NCBI GenBank assembly: GCA_964454025.1
Contig: CAYVRP010000003.1
Coordinates: 76,567 to 140,566 of the forward strand
Source: JAFGBI01 sp964454025
GTDB taxonomy: Bacteria > Myxococcota_A > Polyangia > Polyangiales > Polyangiaceae
Direction of reading: 5' to 3'
Length of the DNA stretch: 64,000 nucleotides
In this document: piece by piece, positions 62,646-64,000 of the stretch
How positions within the stretch are numbered: the stretch's first letter is position 1
Layout of the letters: each line of letters starts with the position of its first letter
Program-made: the position numbers and the translations under genes
Notes under the pieces: model-generated
Seen by the model: the letters and a program-made list of their open reading frames with translations, nothing else
Told to the model about the DNA's origin: nothing
The model's database searches: none

Positions 62646-64000
62646 GGGTTGACGATGTCTCCGCCGCTGAGCGAGCCCGCGTCAGGGCGTGCGCGCGGCC
62701 GGGTCGCCGTGGCGCTCGGCTTCTCCGCCGTCCGGGCGCCGCGCGCGGCGCCCGGATCGCGGGCCAGCGTGATCACGACGGCCTCGCGGCTGGCGTCCAC
62801 CCGCTCGGTCTGTGGTCGATAGCCCGGTGCGCGCGCGGTGATCTCGACGATCTGGCCGGGCTCGACCTCGATGGCCAGGGGCGCGGACCCCAGCCTCCGG
62901 TCACCGACGAAGACCTCGGCCACGGCAGGCACCGTCGCCACCAGGACCTGGCGTGCGGCGGACGCGCTGCTCGGGGCGACCACCATCGTCGGCGTGACGC
63001 TGGGCTCCGGCGTCGCCCCCCCCCGCGCCGCGGCGGCGCCCCCCCCGGGGCGCCGCCCGGGTGCGGGGGGGGGGCTGCCCCAGATGCGCGGCCGCCANNN
63101 NNNNNNNGGGGGGGGGGCCCCCCCCGCGGGGGGGGGCCGGGGGGGGGCGGGCGGCGCCGCGGCGGGCGGGGGGGGGGCCACGACCGCGGTGCTCGGCGCG
63201 GGTCCGGTGAGGGTCATGCCCAGGATCGTCGCCAGCAATCCCACGGCGAAGAGCGCCACGGCGATGCCCAGGTAGAGCGTCCAGCGGGGGCGGGCGGGCA
63301 CCGCCGGGGGGAAGCCGGGGATCGGTGCCGGCATCGCGTTGGCCCCGACCGCGAAGTAGTCGGTCGGGACGCTGAAGCCACCGCTCCGGCTCATCATCTC
63401 CCCGACCGCCTTCGGCACCCTGCCCTCCCCGAGGCGCACGAGATCCTCGAGGAGCTCCTCCATCGACTGGTAGCGCTGCTCCGGGTGCTTCGACAGGCAC
63501 TTGAGGACGATCGCCTCCAACCCGGGCGGCACGTCCGGCGGCGCCGGCACCAGCGCCCGGATGGGGATCGGCGCTTTGTACATGTGCTGGGTGAGGATCC
63601 CCATGAAGTTGTCGGCGTCGAACGGCACCCGACCGCTCGCGAGCTCGTACAGGATGACCCCGAGGGAGTAGACGTCGCCCCGGTGGTCGACGGGGGCACC
63701 GGCCGCTTGCTCGGGCGACATGTAGTGCGGCGTCCCGAACACCGTCCCCGCGCGTGTCAGCCGGCTGCCCTGGGTGGAAACCTTGGCGATGCCGAAGTCC
63801 AGGATCTTGACGAAGTCCGGCTCCTTGCCCCGGGGCACCAGGAAGACGTTGTCGGGCTTCAGGTCCCGGTGGACGACGCCGGCTTGGTGAGCGGCGGCGA
63901 GCCCCTCGGCGAGCTGACGGGCGATGTGCAGGAGGCGGGGGACCGGCACCTGAATCGTCCCCTCATTTTTCAGCCTCATAGGACGGCGAAGATCTCCTGA
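62633..64000 (-). CDS. Ser/Thr kinase with PEGA domain, cut by window edge
   Basis: Partial at its 5' end: the frame is open through base 64000, so the N-terminal lobe lies outside. The visible part starts in the hinge region and has HRDLKPDNVFLVP, LDFGIAKV, GTPHYMSPEQAAG and the rest of the C-lobe, then one membrane helix (WTLYLGIAVALFAVGLLATILGM). A Pro-rich linker is interrupted by a 10-N gap. The C-terminal end carries a PEGA domain (VPAVAEVFVGDRRLGSAPLAIEVEPG, ITARAPGYRP), a known extracytoplasmic module of myxobacterial kinases. The frame across the N gap cannot be trusted. Confidence 0.88.
   Translation of the reverse strand, partial: SGDLRRPMRLKNEGTIQVPVPRLLHIARQLAEGLAAAHQAGVVHRDLKPDNVFLVPRGKEPDFVKILDFGIAKVSTQGSRLTRAGTVFGTPHYMSPEQAAGAPVDHRGDVYSLGVILYELASGRVPFDADNFMGILTQHMYKAPIPIRALVPAPPDVPPGLEAIVLKCLSKHPEQRYQSMEELLEDLVRLGEGRVPKAVGEMMSRSGGFSVPTDYFAVGANAMPAPIPGFPPAVPARPRWTLYLGIAVALFAVGLLATILGMTLTGPAPSTAVVAPPPPAAAPPAPPRPPPAGGAPPXXXXWRPRIWGSPPPAPGRRPGGGAAAARGGATPEPSVTPTMVVAPSSASAARQVLVATVPAVAEVFVGDRRLGSAPLAIEVEPGQIVEITARAPGYRPQTERVDASREAVVITLARDPGAARGARTAEKPSATATRPRARPDAGSLSGGDIVNPWAQ
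63098..63107. other. Assembly gap (10 N) in poly-G/C sequence
   Basis: Ten unknown bases flanked for about 100 bp by runs of 7-10 G or C (63027-63180). The runs look like sequencing or polishing artefacts, so the Pro/Gly linker encoded here may be wrong. Confidence 0.9.

Overview
The window is very GC-rich DNA with almost all third codon positions G or C. The gene set points to a myxobacterium (phylum Myxococcota, probably class Polyangia): a CdnL/CarD-family RNA-polymerase factor, eukaryote-like Ser/Thr kinases with long Pro/Ala-rich linkers, a PP2C phosphatase, FHA and PilZ-like proteins, MopE-type Asp/Asn/Cys lipoproteins and a tandem-duplicated UvrA. The genus cannot be fixed from the sequence alone. 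Two assembly gaps are present: 100 N at 21602-21701 and 10 N at 63098-63107, the second surrounded by suspicious poly-G/C. No tRNA, rRNA, CRISPR array, insertion sequence or prophage gene was seen.

Layout. 1-5122 (+): the tail of a HEAT-repeat protein, a MopE-like lipoprotein, a DnaJ-zinc-finger-like membrane protein, a membrane Fe-S oxidoreductase of the EtfD/FadF type and a small zinc-ribbon protein. 5144-13788: a reverse-strand repeat protein, then a DUF4175 protein coupled to a gluzincin-type peptidase, then phosphatidylserine decarboxylase coupled to a methyltransferase with a huge Pro/Ala-rich N-terminus. 13852-16409 (-): a Cys-rich lipoprotein, an unknown protein, release factor 1 and ribosomal protein L31. 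16633-19399 (+): a DUF362 protein with a twin-arginine signal and a fused NapH/NapG-like polyferredoxin, apparently one redox unit. 19640-23620 (+): a giant Cys/Trp repeat lipoprotein and a TPR/FHA protein. 23783-28558: an ECF sigma factor coupled to a membrane TPR protein and an exported protein, overlapping head-on with a PilZ-like gene behind smpB, then an ETF-beta-type lysine methyltransferase homologue. 28629-35028: a double-length UvrA and a PP2C phosphatase. 35036-46297: a Pro/Thr-rich membrane protein, an Fe-S aldo/keto reductase, a TPR protein, an M23 peptidase, a sensor histidine kinase and two coupled GT-C membrane glycosyltransferases. 46481-51596 (+): an HU/IHF protein, a 1.2-kb stretch with no convincing gene, CdnL, a cobalamin adenosyltransferase, a Ser/Thr kinase and a double-ACT protein. 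51619-54551 (-): LipB, a REC-GAF-HD-GYP regulator and a CPBP protease. 54629-61173 (+): a FliA-like sigma factor, a type III secretion inner-rod-like protein, MnmA, a lipoprotein, a 64-residue Cys protein, TilS and FtsH. 61200-64000 (-): CCA-adding enzyme and a PEGA-domain Ser/Thr kinase cut by the window edge.

How it works together. Much of the window is housekeeping: translation (prfA, rpmE, smpB, mnmA, tilS, cca), protein quality control (ftsH), lipoylation (lipB), PE synthesis (psd) and DNA repair (uvrA). This is interleaved with signalling (two Ser/Thr kinases, PP2C, a histidine kinase, REC-GAF-HD-GYP, FHA, two sigma factors) and membrane redox modules. A recurring feature is a -10-like hexamer only 5-11 nt upstream of the start codon at many genes on both strands, with little or no Shine-Dalgarno sequence. 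This suggests widespread leaderless mRNAs and was used here to choose several starts.
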